From Prosthecobacter dejongeii (GTDB taxonomy: Bacteria > Verrucomicrobiota > Verrucomicrobiia > Verrucomicrobiales > Verrucomicrobiaceae): a DNA stretch of 64,000 bases. The notes under the pieces were generated by a model. The model was not told the origin of the DNA. It worked only from the letters and a program-made list of their open reading frames with translations, and made no database searches. The position numbers and the translations under genes are program-made. The stretch's first letter is position 1, and each line of letters begins with the position of its first letter. Of the stretch, positions 34,789 through 43,412 are shown piece by piece. The DNA is taken from NCBI RefSeq assembly GCF_014203045.1, contig NZ_JACHIF010000004.1:166943-230942 (forward strand), written 5' to 3'.

Positions 34789-35799
34789 ATGAAAACCCTT
34801 TTGTTTCTCTTGCTGGGCCTAGCTTGGCCAACGGTAGCCGCAGAGACTCTGCACGTCTATACCTGGGCAGATTATGTTTCACCTGAGGTTGTGGAGAAGT
34901 TCGAAGAAAAGCATGGCTGCCAAGTGGTGGTGGATACCTTCGATTCGAACGAAGCGATGTTTGCTAAACTGAAGGCCGGTGCATCAGGATACGATGTGAT
35001 TTTCCCCACCAGCTACATGATCCAGGTGATGGAGGCGGAGAACATGCTGCTAGACCTCGATCGTTCTCTGCTGCCTAACATCAAGCATGTAGATCCCTCC
35101 GTCTTAGAAAAGATCCACGACCACAGCATGAAACGCAGCGTGCCCTACACCGTGGGGTATGCCATTTTAGCGTGCCGAAAAGACAAGTTACCTGCTGATC
35201 CAGATACTTGGAAAGTTTTTGAACACCAGTCTTTAGCTGGCCGGATGACCTTGCTGGATGACATGCGTGAAACCATCGGTGCAGCCCTCAAGAGTCTCGG
35301 TTACAGCATCAATACTCGAGATGAAAAGCAATTGAACGAAGCCCAACAGGTGTTGCTGAAATGGAAGGCCAACATCGCGAAATTTGACAATGAAGGGTAT
35401 AAGGCGGGACTGGATTCCGGTGAGTTTCTGCTCGTCCATGGTTACAGCGGAGACCTGTTCCAGGTGGCTCAGGAAAATAGCAAAGTTCAGCTTCTGATCC
35501 CGCAGCAAGGAGTGACCATGAGTTGCGATGAAATGGTCATTCCTAAAACGACCAAGCAAAGAGCATTGGCCCATGCCTTCATCAACTTCCTTCTCGATCC
35601 ACCCATGGCCGCAGAGAACATGGAGTGGATGGGCTACCTTTGCCCTAACCTTGAGGCCCTGAAAAAAGTCAGCCCTGAATTTCTCCAAAACCCAGCCATA
35701 ACGATCCCCGTGGAGATCAAGGCTAAGTGCGAAGTGATCCAAGATCTAGGAGCTGATTTGGCTAAATACACCCGGGTTTGGGACGCTGTGAAAAAATGA
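34789..35799 (+). CDS. Polyamine-type ABC transporter substrate-binding protein (PotD/PotF-like)
   Basis: The protein has 336 residues from the ATG at 34789, chosen over 34741 because it begins a clean signal peptide (MKTLLFLLLGLAWPTVAA). The mature start ETLHVYTWADYVSPEV is diagnostic of PotD/PotF proteins; YDVIFPTSYMIQ, LLDLDRSLLPNIKHVD and PYTVGYAI complete the pattern. It should bind spermidine or putrescine in the periplasm for an ABC importer. No PotA, PotB or PotC gene is adjacent, since an unrelated operon converges from the right. It either works with a distant transporter or acts as a sensor. Confidence 0.88.
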   Translation: MKTLLFLLLGLAWPTVAAETLHVYTWADYVSPEVVEKFEEKHGCQVVVDTFDSNEAMFAKLKAGASGYDVIFPTSYMIQVMEAENMLLDLDRSLLPNIKHVDPSVLEKIHDHSMKRSVPYTVGYAILACRKDKLPADPDTWKVFEHQSLAGRMTLLDDMRETIGAALKSLGYSINTRDEKQLNEAQQVLLKWKANIAKFDNEGYKAGLDSGEFLLVHGYSGDLFQVAQENSKVQLLIPQQGVTMSCDEMVIPKTTKQRALAHAFINFLLDPPMAAENMEWMGYLCPNLEALKKVSPEFLQNPAITIPVEIKAKCEVIQDLGADLAKYTRVWDAVKK

Positions 35800-35831
35800 G
35801 CTCTGTGGCCAGGTCAGGGCTCACTAGCTTT

Positions 35832-36680
35832 TCATATTTCCATCCACTCCACTTCACTGTACCGCTCGCACAGAGCTTGAATCTCATCGGGCGTCATGAT
35901 CATGAACGCGGTCGAAAGCGCGTCTGAGAGCGCGGCGGTGGGGGCGATGGCATAGCTGCGTTTTCCTTGCACGGGCACGGGCTTCAGAGTGCGAGGATTC
36001 ATGATGTGAGCCCCCTTCACCATGAAGCCACTGCCACTGAGGGCTTGGTGAAGAAGTTTTTTTTCTTGGGTGCCATCGGCCAAAGTCACGGCCCAGGTTT
36101 CTTCGCCTGATGGGCTATCCAGGGCGACCAAGGTGCTGTCTCCAGCATTTAAAAAAGCCCGTGTGATGCTCCAGTCCTGCAGCACCTGCACCGCCTGATC
36201 TAAGGCATAGCCTTTGCCAACAGCCCCCAGATCGAAGACCATATGATCTGCCAAGACACGCACCAAACATCCCTCTTCGCGTAATTCAAAAAGCTGGCTG
36301 CCGATGCTATGACGCGCCAACTCCAGACGCTCTTCATCAGGTTGGATCAAGTTGCCCTCTGCATCTCGCCAGAGGTGCATCAATGGGCCGACGGTGATGT
36401 CAAAAGCGCCCGCCGTTTCTTCGTGCACTGTTTTTGCTAAATTCAGGCAATCCCAGGCTGCTAGGGAGATGGCGAGGCATTCTCCTGCGCCTAACTGATT
36501 GAGTCTGAAAATGTCGCTGCCTGGACGGAAGCGGCTCAGTTCATCTTCAAGACGATCAATCTCGGCAAACACCGCTTGTGCAGCCTGTGCCGCATACATC
36601 TCATCCACATCATCTTGAGCGATGATGACCTCAAAAGAGGTGGCCATCGCATCATGAGAGAAACGATGGTAATCGGTCAT
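35832..36680 (-). CDS. apbE: ApbE-family FAD:protein FMN transferase
   Basis: The protein has 282 residues. It contains MATSFEVIIA near the start, AGAFDITVGPLMHLW, the conserved DLGAVGKGYALDQA, RAFLNAGDSTLVAL (one Gly fewer than the usual NAGGD) and SDALSTAFMIM, whose Asp binds Mg2+. It attaches FMN covalently to Thr/Ser of redox proteins such as Na+-NQR or Rnf subunits. No signal peptide is visible, whereas many ApbE proteins are exported lipoproteins, so this one may be cytoplasmic. Its start overlaps the stop of the Agl23-like gene by 4 bp, which suggests coupling. Confidence 0.9.
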   Translation of the reverse strand: MTDYHRFSHDAMATSFEVIIAQDDVDEMYAAQAAQAVFAEIDRLEDELSRFRPGSDIFRLNQLGAGECLAISLAAWDCLNLAKTVHEETAGAFDITVGPLMHLWRDAEGNLIQPDEERLELARHSIGSQLFELREEGCLVRVLADHMVFDLGAVGKGYALDQAVQVLQDWSITRAFLNAGDSTLVALDSPSGEETWAVTLADGTQEKKLLHQALSGSGFMVKGAHIMNPRTLKPVPVQGKRSYAIAPTAALSDALSTAFMIMTPDEIQALCERYSEVEWMEI

Positions 36681-38428
36681 GGCTGTGGCGTGAGCCCCCC
36701 AGGGAAAGCTGGCAGGGTGGGGGAAAATATGGGCTGTTTGGAAATGGTGCCCTCTGGCGGCACCATGGAGGGCGGGGGATTGCTCAGTGGCGTGGGGTCA
36801 TTGACGGCACTCGCTGGCGCGGCATCCAGCTTTTCAGGAACAGTCGTGGGTGTCGGCTGAATTTTACGCAGGAACAGCGTCAAAATGATGCCAGGGCGCA
36901 GGCCATAGGGGTAGTGCTCCGAGTAGCTGTCCGCAGGGATCTTGGCTTTGATCTGATCGTAAAACTCAGTGTCCGCCACGATGACTTCGCCATCTAAAGT
37001 GGCTGGCAGCTTGTCCAGGTATTCCACATTTTTCCAGGTGCGCCAGTACCAGGGCAGGGGCCAACCTACATCGCGGGTGATGACTTGAATTTTAGGGGCT
37101 TTGGCTTGTGCCTTCACGAACGTCTTCACCTCATCCACCAATTTCAGCAGGCTCTTTTGAGTGTGCGAATAGACATACGGATTGCGGGCATCCGCCGAGT
37201 ATTCGAACTGGGGATTCCGGTGTGTCCCCGTCAGGCGGATGGACTGGTCACACAGGTGATAAAGCCCCACGGCCAAAGCTGCGTTGAAAATCCAGCGAAT
37301 CGTGCGCCCAGGCATGGCCGACCACACCGCATTCGCCCCTACCCCGGCCAGCAAGGTCAGTGCGTGCTGCGCGCTGAGGATGGACCAGGGCGTCTTGTAG
37401 CTCAGAAATGAATAGCCGCTAAGCAGCACGACGCAGTAAACGGAGAGAAAAACCAAAAAGGCCTGTCGCCCCGTGTTTTTGAATTCAGCAACGACAGAAT
37501 AGCCCATTCCGATCACGGCCAAGCCCACAATGAGTGCCTCTGACCACACTAGGGTATCTTTATGCCAGACCAGCAGCATCAAATAATAGTGCCAAGGTTT
37601 TTCATGCCCACTGCCACCGCTGCGCTCCAAGTAGCTAATATAAGTGGTGAAGCTGTCTGCCACACCCTGCCAGTCGCGGAACCCGTTTGAGAAAGCCGCG
37701 ACGGAAACCAAAACGGCTGGTACCGCCACCCATAACCATGGGCGCGTAGGGCGGCCTTTGGCTCGGGACGGGCCTAGGCTCATGCTGTTGCCTTTGCGTG
37801 GCACAAATTCACCCACCAGGGCACGTGCCACTAGCCAGCCAGCAAAAGCAGCACCCACGTTCAGGACAAAAGTTTCCTTGGTCGCATGCTGAAAGCCCAG
37901 CGCACAACCACCTAAAATGAGCCATAGCCGCGTTCCACCCTGTGAATAGCGCCAGAAGCAGCCCAAAGTTAGGGAGATCAGCAGGACTAGTTGCATCTCC
38001 ATGATGAAATATCGGCTGTAGTAAACCATCATGGGCGAAACCGCTGTCAGCAGCATGGCTATCGCTGTGCCGTAACGACCCAGGGCATCGGCAAAAAGTA
38101 AAGTCGTCAACAGCACTCCCAGACCGCATAAGGCCACGACCAGCCGCAGATCTGTCTCGGTCCACGTTTCAGGCGTGCCCCAGCCAGCTAGTTTTGCCCA
38201 CAATAGGCTTGTTTGATGAAGCGCTGGGCCGTGAAAATCCTTGGGGTCGTACTGAAAATGTCCTGTTTGCCAAAACTCCCCCAATTTGATCCCTAAAATC
38301 GCTTCATCCGTGTGCATGGGGCGTGTCCCCAGACTAGGCAGTCTGTAAAAAGAGGCCAATCCCAGGGAAAGAGCCGCTAGGAGGATAAGCGTAAACAGAG
38401 ATAGGGTGACTTCTTTGCGCGGGGCCAT
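36677..38428 (-). CDS. Agl23/ArnT-like polytopic membrane glycosyltransferase
   Basis: The protein has 583 residues. The N-terminal helix is followed by RPMHTDEAILGIK, whose DE pair matches the catalytic-loop acidic motif of GT-C enzymes of the ArnT/PMT type. About ten membrane helices run to residue 400. The HYYLMLLVWHKDTLVWSE segment resembles the flippase-associated Agl23/TIGR03663 family. A soluble domain (about 415-540) precedes a Pro-rich tail. It probably transfers a lipid-linked sugar outside the membrane; donor and acceptor are unknown. The C-terminal overlap with apbE places both in one transcript. Confidence 0.8.
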   Translation of the reverse strand: MAPRKEVTLSLFTLILLAALSLGLASFYRLPSLGTRPMHTDEAILGIKLGEFWQTGHFQYDPKDFHGPALHQTSLLWAKLAGWGTPETWTETDLRLVVALCGLGVLLTTLLFADALGRYGTAIAMLLTAVSPMMVYYSRYFIMEMQLVLLISLTLGCFWRYSQGGTRLWLILGGCALGFQHATKETFVLNVGAAFAGWLVARALVGEFVPRKGNSMSLGPSRAKGRPTRPWLWVAVPAVLVSVAAFSNGFRDWQGVADSFTTYISYLERSGGSGHEKPWHYYLMLLVWHKDTLVWSEALIVGLAVIGMGYSVVAEFKNTGRQAFLVFLSVYCVVLLSGYSFLSYKTPWSILSAQHALTLLAGVGANAVWSAMPGRTIRWIFNAALAVGLYHLCDQSIRLTGTHRNPQFEYSADARNPYVYSHTQKSLLKLVDEVKTFVKAQAKAPKIQVITRDVGWPLPWYWRTWKNVEYLDKLPATLDGEVIVADTEFYDQIKAKIPADSYSEHYPYGLRPGIILTLFLRKIQPTPTTVPEKLDAAPASAVNDPTPLSNPPPSMVPPEGTISKQPIFSPTLPAFPGGLTPQP

Positions 38429-38631
38429 GTGCTTCTAAGATGGCGGCTCTCGGCCTCCGTGCCAGTGAGAATATTCGTGGGAGGCGACCGAGTTTGCCCT
38501 TCAAAACCTGGAACAGGGTGAAATTGAGGTTCCCAACATCTGAAAAAAGCCTCGAAGATCCCAAAACAGCTCAAAAAGTCCCTCAAGTGCCCCCAAAACA
38601 CGAAAAAAATGCAAAAACATGCATTTATGTC

Positions 38632-38659
38632 TTGCACGCTTCAGGAAATGCTCCATACT
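38632..38659 (+). promoter_or_regulatory. Promoter of tRNA-Gly
   Basis: TTGCAC (38632-38637) and CATACT (38654-38659) are separated by 16 bp. The start would fall about 10 nt before the mature tRNA. The 38429-38631 stretch upstream is A-rich and shows no gene. Confidence 0.5.
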
Positions 38660-38675
38660 AACGGCCCAGCAAAAA

Positions 38676-38750
38676 GCGGGTGTAGCTCAGTGGTAGAGCA
38701 CTTCCTTGCCAAGGAAGATGTCGCGCGTTCGAATCGCGTCACCCGCTCCA
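38676..38750 (+). tRNA. tRNA-Gly (anticodon GCC)
   Basis: A full cloverleaf is visible: acceptor GCGGGTG/CACCCGC, D-arm GCTC...GAGC, anticodon stem CTTCC/GGAAG around the loop TTGCCAA (anticodon GCC), T-arm with TTCGAAT, discriminator T and an encoded CCA. It reads GGC and GGU glycine codons. The gene is single, followed by a hairpin and then prmA. Confidence 0.98.
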
Positions 38751-38772
38751 GTTCTAAAAAACAAAGAACTGG
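38748..38772 (+). other. Hairpin formed by the tRNA 3' CCA and its trailer
   Basis: CCAGTTCT (38748-38755), whose first three bases are the tRNA CCA, pairs perfectly with AGAACTGG (38765-38772) across a 9-nt A-rich loop. No T-tract follows, so it is not a standard terminator. It lies between the tRNA and the prmA start at 38805 and may affect 3' processing or read-through. Confidence 0.55.
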
Positions 38773-38804
38773 AGGGCACCTTCAGCCAATTACCTAATTT
38801 ATTC

Positions 38805-39653
38805 ATGTTTGTCTGGTCCAAGCTGTCTTCTGAAAAGTGGAGCGACGCCTGGGAGGAACGTTTCACAGGCAATCCAGCTCTTAATCTGGTTATTACTACC
38901 GTCCCTGGTCGCACGACCATCCGCGTCGAAGTTTATGCGGAGAAACGCAAAGACGTAATCGCTATTCAAAAAATGTTCGGAGGCAGTGTCCGAGAAATTA
39001 AAAACCGAAATTGGGCTGCTCTTTCAGCCGGGGCCATGCCGCCCATCCAAGTGCGCGGTCAATTGGTGGTGTGCAGTGCACGAACAGCCGCTGAACTTAA
39101 ACAGGCCCGCAGTGAGCATGAGGGCAAAGAAATCATCGCCATTCCTGCGGACATGGCTTTTGGCACCGGTCACCATGCGACCACGGCCACTGTTTTGCGG
39201 ATGCTGGTAGATGCTGCCTTGCCTTTACGGGGGCGTTCTTGGAAAATGGCAGATCTCGGTTGTGGCAGTGGCATTCTCGCCATCGCCGCCGCTAAGCTAG
39301 GAGCCACAAAAATCTGGGGTTGCGATTTCGACCCCAAAGCAGTGGAGGTCTCTGAAGACAATGCACGCCGCAACGGTACTCCGGAGATCAAATTTACCGA
39401 AACGGACATCCTCAAATGGAAAGCCCGTGAGCAATATGACATCGTCATAGCCAATATCTTCTATGATATCTTAGAAGCTGGCTTTCCCCAGATTGTCCGG
39501 TCAGTACGTCCGGGAGGAACCCTCATGGTATCTGGTATTTTGAAAACACAGGCCACCGCCTGTTTAGCGGTAGCGACCTCACTAGGTGTCCATTGGGACC
39601 GCGTCGTGACACGTGGCAAATGGGTGTCGGCTTCCGGAACGGCGCCGAAATAA
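38805..39653 (+). CDS. prmA: PrmA, ribosomal protein L11 methyltransferase
   Basis: The protein has 282 residues from the ATG at 38805; upstream in-frame starts overlap the tRNA and are rejected. After an N-terminal substrate-recognition domain comes the PrmA signature IPADMAFGTGHHATT, then SAM motif I DLGCGSGILAIAAAKLG, the acidic WGCDFDPKAVE and the catalytic-loop region IVIANIFYDIL. It trimethylates L11 amino groups. The usual NILA.PL stretch is altered to NIFYDIL, a mild deviation. The gene is just downstream of tRNA-Gly and could be cotranscribed with it. A terminator shared with the convergent deaminase gene ends it. Confidence 0.93.
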   Translation: MFVWSKLSSEKWSDAWEERFTGNPALNLVITTVPGRTTIRVEVYAEKRKDVIAIQKMFGGSVREIKNRNWAALSAGAMPPIQVRGQLVVCSARTAAELKQARSEHEGKEIIAIPADMAFGTGHHATTATVLRMLVDAALPLRGRSWKMADLGCGSGILAIAAAKLGATKIWGCDFDPKAVEVSEDNARRNGTPEIKFTETDILKWKAREQYDIVIANIFYDILEAGFPQIVRSVRPGGTLMVSGILKTQATACLAVATSLGVHWDRVVTRGKWVSASGTAPK

Positions 39654-39687
39654 AGGCCAATGGCCTGATTTTACCATTCAACCCATC

Positions 39688-39711
39688 AAGGGGCCCCAAA
39701 ACGGGCCTCTT
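39688..39711 (+). terminator. Terminator between prmA and the convergent deaminase gene
   Basis: A 9-bp stem AAGGGGCCC/GGGCCTCTT (one wobble) with loop CAAAAC runs into TTAGTTTT, part of which is the end of the convergent coding sequence. It works best on the plus strand. Confidence 0.8.
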
Positions 39712-40170
39712 TTAGTTTTCAAAAGGCGAAACGATCTGTGGGTAATCCGTTAGTTGCACGAGCTGAATGCCGTAACGATGCGCGATGGCCGCCGCTTCAG
39801 ATTCTGGGTATTCGTCTCTATAATAGACTTCTTTGATCCCATAAGCACAGAGCATCTGCATGCAGCTTGTGCACGGCTGGGTCGTACAGGCCACGAGTTT
39901 GACGTTTCCACGGGTGAATAGGCTGCAGAGATTCACCTCAGCGTGCAGCATGTATTTGCGGCGATCATCCCGATCAATCCAGAACTCCGGTGCTGCGTCA
40001 TAGCCAGGTGCTAGCCCATTGTAGGCGGTGCCGATGACCCGATTGTCAAAATCAATCGCCACGGCTCCTACTTTTCGAAAGGGATCCTCAGAGCGCAAAC
40101 TAGCTACATGTGCTAGCGCCATTGCATATTCAGGAATCGTCAGTCGGGTTTTCGAACTTGGCATGCTCAT
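39712..40170 (-). CDS. dCMP/cytidine deaminase-family protein
   Basis: The protein has 152 residues. The zinc site and catalytic Glu are in MLHAEVNLCS, and the second zinc motif is QPCTSCMQML. The dCMP deaminase family style is seen in DPFRKVGAVAID and NGLAPG, followed by KYMLHAE. It probably converts dCMP to dUMP for thymidylate supply. It is divergent from the 71-residue gene behind the LexA-like box. The box is about 90 bp upstream of this start, so shared DNA-damage control is possible but unproven. Confidence 0.88.
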   Translation of the reverse strand: MSMPSSKTRLTIPEYAMALAHVASLRSEDPFRKVGAVAIDFDNRVIGTAYNGLAPGYDAAPEFWIDRDDRRKYMLHAEVNLCSLFTRGNVKLVACTTQPCTSCMQMLCAYGIKEVYYRDEYPESEAAAIAHRYGIQLVQLTDYPQIVSPFEN

Positions 40171-40233
40171 GAAAAAGCCTTAGCGCCAAAAATCGTCAAC
40201 GAAGAAGGCTAAAATTGGAATAATTGTGACAAC

Positions 40234-40271
40234 TGTTCAAATGAGTTATTGCAAGACTGTTCAAAAGAACT
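40234..40271 (+). promoter_or_regulatory. Candidate LexA (SOS) box pair
   Basis: TGTTC-AAAA-GAACT at 40258-40271 matches 13 of 14 positions of the published Verrucomicrobia LexA consensus TGTTC-N4-GAACA, as I recall it. A second, half-conserved copy, TGTTC-AAAT-GAGTT, lies exactly 24 bp upstream (40234-40247). An extended -10 (TGATAAT, 40279-40285) follows, so the box covers the -35 region and would repress the downstream 71-residue gene. Confidence 0.65.
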
Positions 40272-40293
40272 AATCTCATGATAATTCATCTTT

Positions 40294-40509
40294 ATGAACC
40301 AACAGCGCCACAATAAAATCTCTCGTCTCATTCGTCACCTGAAACACGTGATCCATACAGACAATGGATCCTTGGTCCGCCGTCGGGATTTGCTCTCAAG
40401 CCGTCAGGGCGACATACAACTGGAATTGGACTTTGGGGATACCCGCAGTGCCCTAGCCCGGCAGCGGTGGTTAGCGGTCAGCGAGGCTGAGGCCTCCATC
40501 CTGCATTAA
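40294..40509 (+). CDS. Small basic protein behind a LexA-like box, unknown
   Basis: The protein has 71 residues. The N-terminal half is very basic and His-rich (QQRHNKISRLIRHLKHVIH); the C-terminal half is more acidic (DIQLELDFGD). There is no signal peptide, membrane helix or known domain. The ATG lies 9 nt after a TGATAAT -10 element, so the mRNA would be almost leaderless. The LexA-like box over the promoter suggests a DNA-damage-induced small protein, a class that elsewhere includes division inhibitors, toxins and polymerase accessory factors. Which of these, if any, is unknown. Confidence 0.6.
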   Translation: MNQQRHNKISRLIRHLKHVIHTDNGSLVRRRDLLSSRQGDIQLELDFGDTRSALARQRWLAVSEAEASILH

Positions 40510-40713
40510 ACCCGATCTCGAATTAAAAAGTGCGAAATGTCTTTGAGGTTCAATGCGTTTGAATGGGGCTCTAAGTGATAAAAAAATGACAATTGAGGCA
40601 GTCTGTTCACCTCAAAGGTTGTTTTTAGGATAGACAAGCGGCATCACAGTTGCTTTTATCACTTTTTAGCGAATCGGAATTTATCCCCCCAATCTCCGTA
40701 CTTCCCCTTACGT

Positions 40714-42501
40714 ATGACAGCCCGCTCACCCCATCCTCGTCGCTCTTTGTTGATCGCCATCGCATTAGGCGGCGTGCAGTTGATGGGACTCTCTTCTGCT
40801 CTTGCTCAATATGGGGCCTCTCCCACGCAGACAGGATTGTTCTTCGATGATCTCCGTGCCCGTCAAAAAGCTGAACGCGCGGCAACCAACTCGGGCACCC
40901 GTGATGGGGATGTCACGTATGATTACAAGAGCGGTGTGTATCGCACCAACGAAGACGCTGAAATGGGCCAGCGTTCCACAGACTATCAGGCGGCTCGTGA
41001 GATTGCCCGTCCATCCGTTCGCAGTGGTGGTGCCGCCTACTCTGCGCGCACAGTCGGGGACTACACCAACTACGCGGGGCAATACACTTCGCCGACAGGC
41101 TTCTTCGCTCCCACCTACGTCTCCGATCCATTCCTGAACGGTCGTCGGAACGTTCGTGTTGGTCCTATCAACGTCGGTTTTGGTTTCTACCAGGGTTTTG
41201 AATACAACGACAACATTAACCGCTCCGGGACTAATCCCCAGTCGGATGTCATCAGCACCTCTTTGCTGAACATTGATGCGAATTATCAAATCACTCAAAA
41301 CAATCGCCTGTCCATCTCGACTGCCATTGGTTTTGACCACTACTTTAACAATCCTGATCTGGCTCCCTACGGAAACGGTGATTTTGTGCTGAACGTCCTC
41401 CCCGGCAGCACCATCGCGTTCGATATCAAGGCAGGTCCGGTCTTTATCACGGTTTATAACCGCACCTCCGTTCGTCCAGCTGTGCGTAACGACTTCGCGT
41501 TGACTCAAAATCAGGTCTTCGGCGTGTTGCAAAATGACACAGGTGTTGCTGCCAACTGGCGCATCAATTCCGACTGGACTCTAGCCATGAACTACATGCA
41601 TTCGTTCGCCGACCCGCTGGAAGAGGCCGATAATCCAAATGTGGCTCGTGTGGACAACTCTCAGAACTTTGGTCGCACGACGGATTCAATTCACGGCTCC
41701 CTTAGCTACAGCCCAACGAATACTTGGGTGGCAGGGATCGAAGGCGGCATCACCAGCCTCGAATATGAAGGTGGTTTCAACAACGCAGGCACGCTCAGCA
41801 ACCTGGGTGCTTTCTTCGTTCTGCCGGTCGGGAATACAACCTACATTCGTCTAGCCGCTGGTTACCAAGACTTCAGCTTTGATGATATTGATCTGACTGG
41901 CGATCCGACTCGTCCGTTTCCTCGTCGTGGGGGAGTATATGCCTCTGCCTCTCCTCTCACGAACGAAGACAATTCTGATCTGAGTGACTTCTATTACGGT
42001 GTCACCATTAGCAATCAGTTGAATTCACGGATCAGTCAGTCTCTGTCTTTTGGACGTGAATCCTCGCTGAACGTGACTTCCAACTTCATTACCTCTGACT
42101 ACATCAACTATGGTCTATCTGTGATCGCCTGGAAGGGCAGTCGCATCTCCGTCAGTGGCTTTTATGAAGATGCTTCGGCTTCAGGAGGTGTATATGCTCA
42201 GGATGTTAATCAATACGGGATTGATTTCCATGTGTCTCATCGCCTTTCTTCAAAGGTCAATCTCGGTACCGGTTACCATTTCGGACGTAACAGCACCGAC
42301 GCTATCGGAGATTTCGCCACCCAGGGCGACTTTGATCAGCACGCCTTCAATTTAGACGTCACTTATGTGCTGTCGCCTAAGTGCAATATTTCCCTCGGAT
42401 ATCGCTTTTATGTGACCGATGTTACAGATGGTGCAGGCAATTTTGACGATCAAGATTTTGAACAAAATCGCGTTATCCTGGGTATCAATTATAACTTTTG
42501 A
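40714..42501 (+). CDS. Outer-membrane beta-barrel protein of the polysaccharide export operon
   Basis: The protein has 595 residues. A signal-like N-terminus (ALGGVQLMGLSSALAQ) precedes a linker rich in Arg, Ser, Tyr and Gly (about 40-145). A long barrel of alternating beta strands follows, with many aromatic and Asn/Asp turns and an aromatic C-terminal end (VILGINYNF). It resembles the large outer-membrane barrels found beside Wza/Wzc genes, such as GumB-neighbourhood or VpsM-like proteins. It probably forms the outer-membrane route or an accessory for exopolysaccharide export. It is followed 30 nt later by the Wza-like gene. Confidence 0.8.
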   Translation: MTARSPHPRRSLLIAIALGGVQLMGLSSALAQYGASPTQTGLFFDDLRARQKAERAATNSGTRDGDVTYDYKSGVYRTNEDAEMGQRSTDYQAAREIARPSVRSGGAAYSARTVGDYTNYAGQYTSPTGFFAPTYVSDPFLNGRRNVRVGPINVGFGFYQGFEYNDNINRSGTNPQSDVISTSLLNIDANYQITQNNRLSISTAIGFDHYFNNPDLAPYGNGDFVLNVLPGSTIAFDIKAGPVFITVYNRTSVRPAVRNDFALTQNQVFGVLQNDTGVAANWRINSDWTLAMNYMHSFADPLEEADNPNVARVDNSQNFGRTTDSIHGSLSYSPTNTWVAGIEGGITSLEYEGGFNNAGTLSNLGAFFVLPVGNTTYIRLAAGYQDFSFDDIDLTGDPTRPFPRRGGVYASASPLTNEDNSDLSDFYYGVTISNQLNSRISQSLSFGRESSLNVTSNFITSDYINYGLSVIAWKGSRISVSGFYEDASASGGVYAQDVNQYGIDFHVSHRLSSKVNLGTGYHFGRNSTDAIGDFATQGDFDQHAFNLDVTYVLSPKCNISLGYRFYVTDVTDGAGNFDDQDFEQNRVILGINYNF

Positions 42502-42531
42502 TGCTGTTAAGTTGGGCCTGAAGCGCCCTGT

Positions 42532-43278
42532 ATGTTTTCCTTCCTGACCGCCATGTCTGTTTTCCGTTCGAGCTTTCTCGCCTTCGTTTCTTTTGTCAGT
42601 CTTACCATAGCTCAGGATCCTGGGTTTCGTGAAATTGATGAGCGCCGTGCAGCGACTCCTGCTACGACACCGACTGGGGATGTGGCTCGTTCCGCAGCAG
42701 TTTTGAATTCCATGGAAGTTCTGGACGATACCCAGATCATTGAGCCAGGGGACCTCATTAGTATGCGTGTGGTTGAAGATCGCCGTGAGCCTCAGCAGAT
42801 GCGCGTCGGTGCCACAGGGGAAGTTACAGCACCCCACATCGGCTTGGTCAAAGCCGCTGGGCGGACCTGTCGTCAACTCGCCAATGAGGTGAAGCGCCGT
42901 CTGGAGCAGAATTACTACAATTCTGCGACCGTCGTGGTATCCATCGACCTCAAAAGACAGGATGACCCGAATGCACGCATGCGTTATGGCAGTTCTGAGA
43001 TCGATTTCTTCACCGTCTATGGCCAGGTGCTTCGCCAGGGTAAATACGAGTTGCCACAGGACGAAGACATTACCATCAGCCAAGCCATTCTTCGTGCCGG
43101 AGGTTTCGCTCAGTTCGCCAATCCCCAAAAAGTGAAGCTGGTTCGCAAAACGGCCCAGGGGAACAAAACCATTCTCGTGAATTTGGATAGCATCATGCGC
43201 CAGGGAAATCTTGATTATGATGTCTATCTCCGCAAAAACGATGTCATCATCGTGGACGAGAAGAAAGTGAATTTCTGA
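42532..43278 (+). CDS. Wza-like polysaccharide export protein
   Basis: The protein has 248 residues; MSVFRSS at 42553 is an alternative start. The signal peptide ends near LTIAQ. A polysaccharide-export (PES) domain with IEPGDLISMRVVEDR and VGATGEVTAPHIGLVKAAGRT is followed by an SLBB-like segment (VYGQVLRQGKYELPQDEDITISQAILRAGGF). There is no lipobox Cys and only one SLBB-like repeat, so it is shorter than E. coli Wza (379 residues). It probably makes the periplasmic or outer-membrane part of an exopolysaccharide channel with the barrel protein before it and the kinase after it. Confidence 0.88.
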   Translation: MFSFLTAMSVFRSSFLAFVSFVSLTIAQDPGFREIDERRAATPATTPTGDVARSAAVLNSMEVLDDTQIIEPGDLISMRVVEDRREPQQMRVGATGEVTAPHIGLVKAAGRTCRQLANEVKRRLEQNYYNSATVVVSIDLKRQDDPNARMRYGSSEIDFFTVYGQVLRQGKYELPQDEDITISQAILRAGGFAQFANPQKVKLVRKTAQGNKTILVNLDSIMRQGNLDYDVYLRKNDVIIVDEKKVNF

Positions 43279-43358
43279 GTCCCTGGTCAGGATAGGTGGG
43301 TTGTGTTTTTTGAACTTATACCTGCCTTGAACTTTCCAATGCGGAGACTGTTTTTGCG

Positions 43359-43371
43359 TGGCATAATGCCA
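43359..43371. promoter_or_regulatory. Palindrome upstream of the Wzc-like gene
   Basis: TGGCAT-A-ATGCCA is a perfect 13-bp palindrome with a TATAAT-like centre (CATAAT), in the 134-bp gap between the Wza-like and Wzc-like genes. It may mark an internal promoter or a regulator site. No regulator is known. Confidence 0.3.
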
Positions 43372-43412
43372 AACTGTGCGTTTTTCGTCACAGACGATCC
43401 TTTCTCTTTGCC

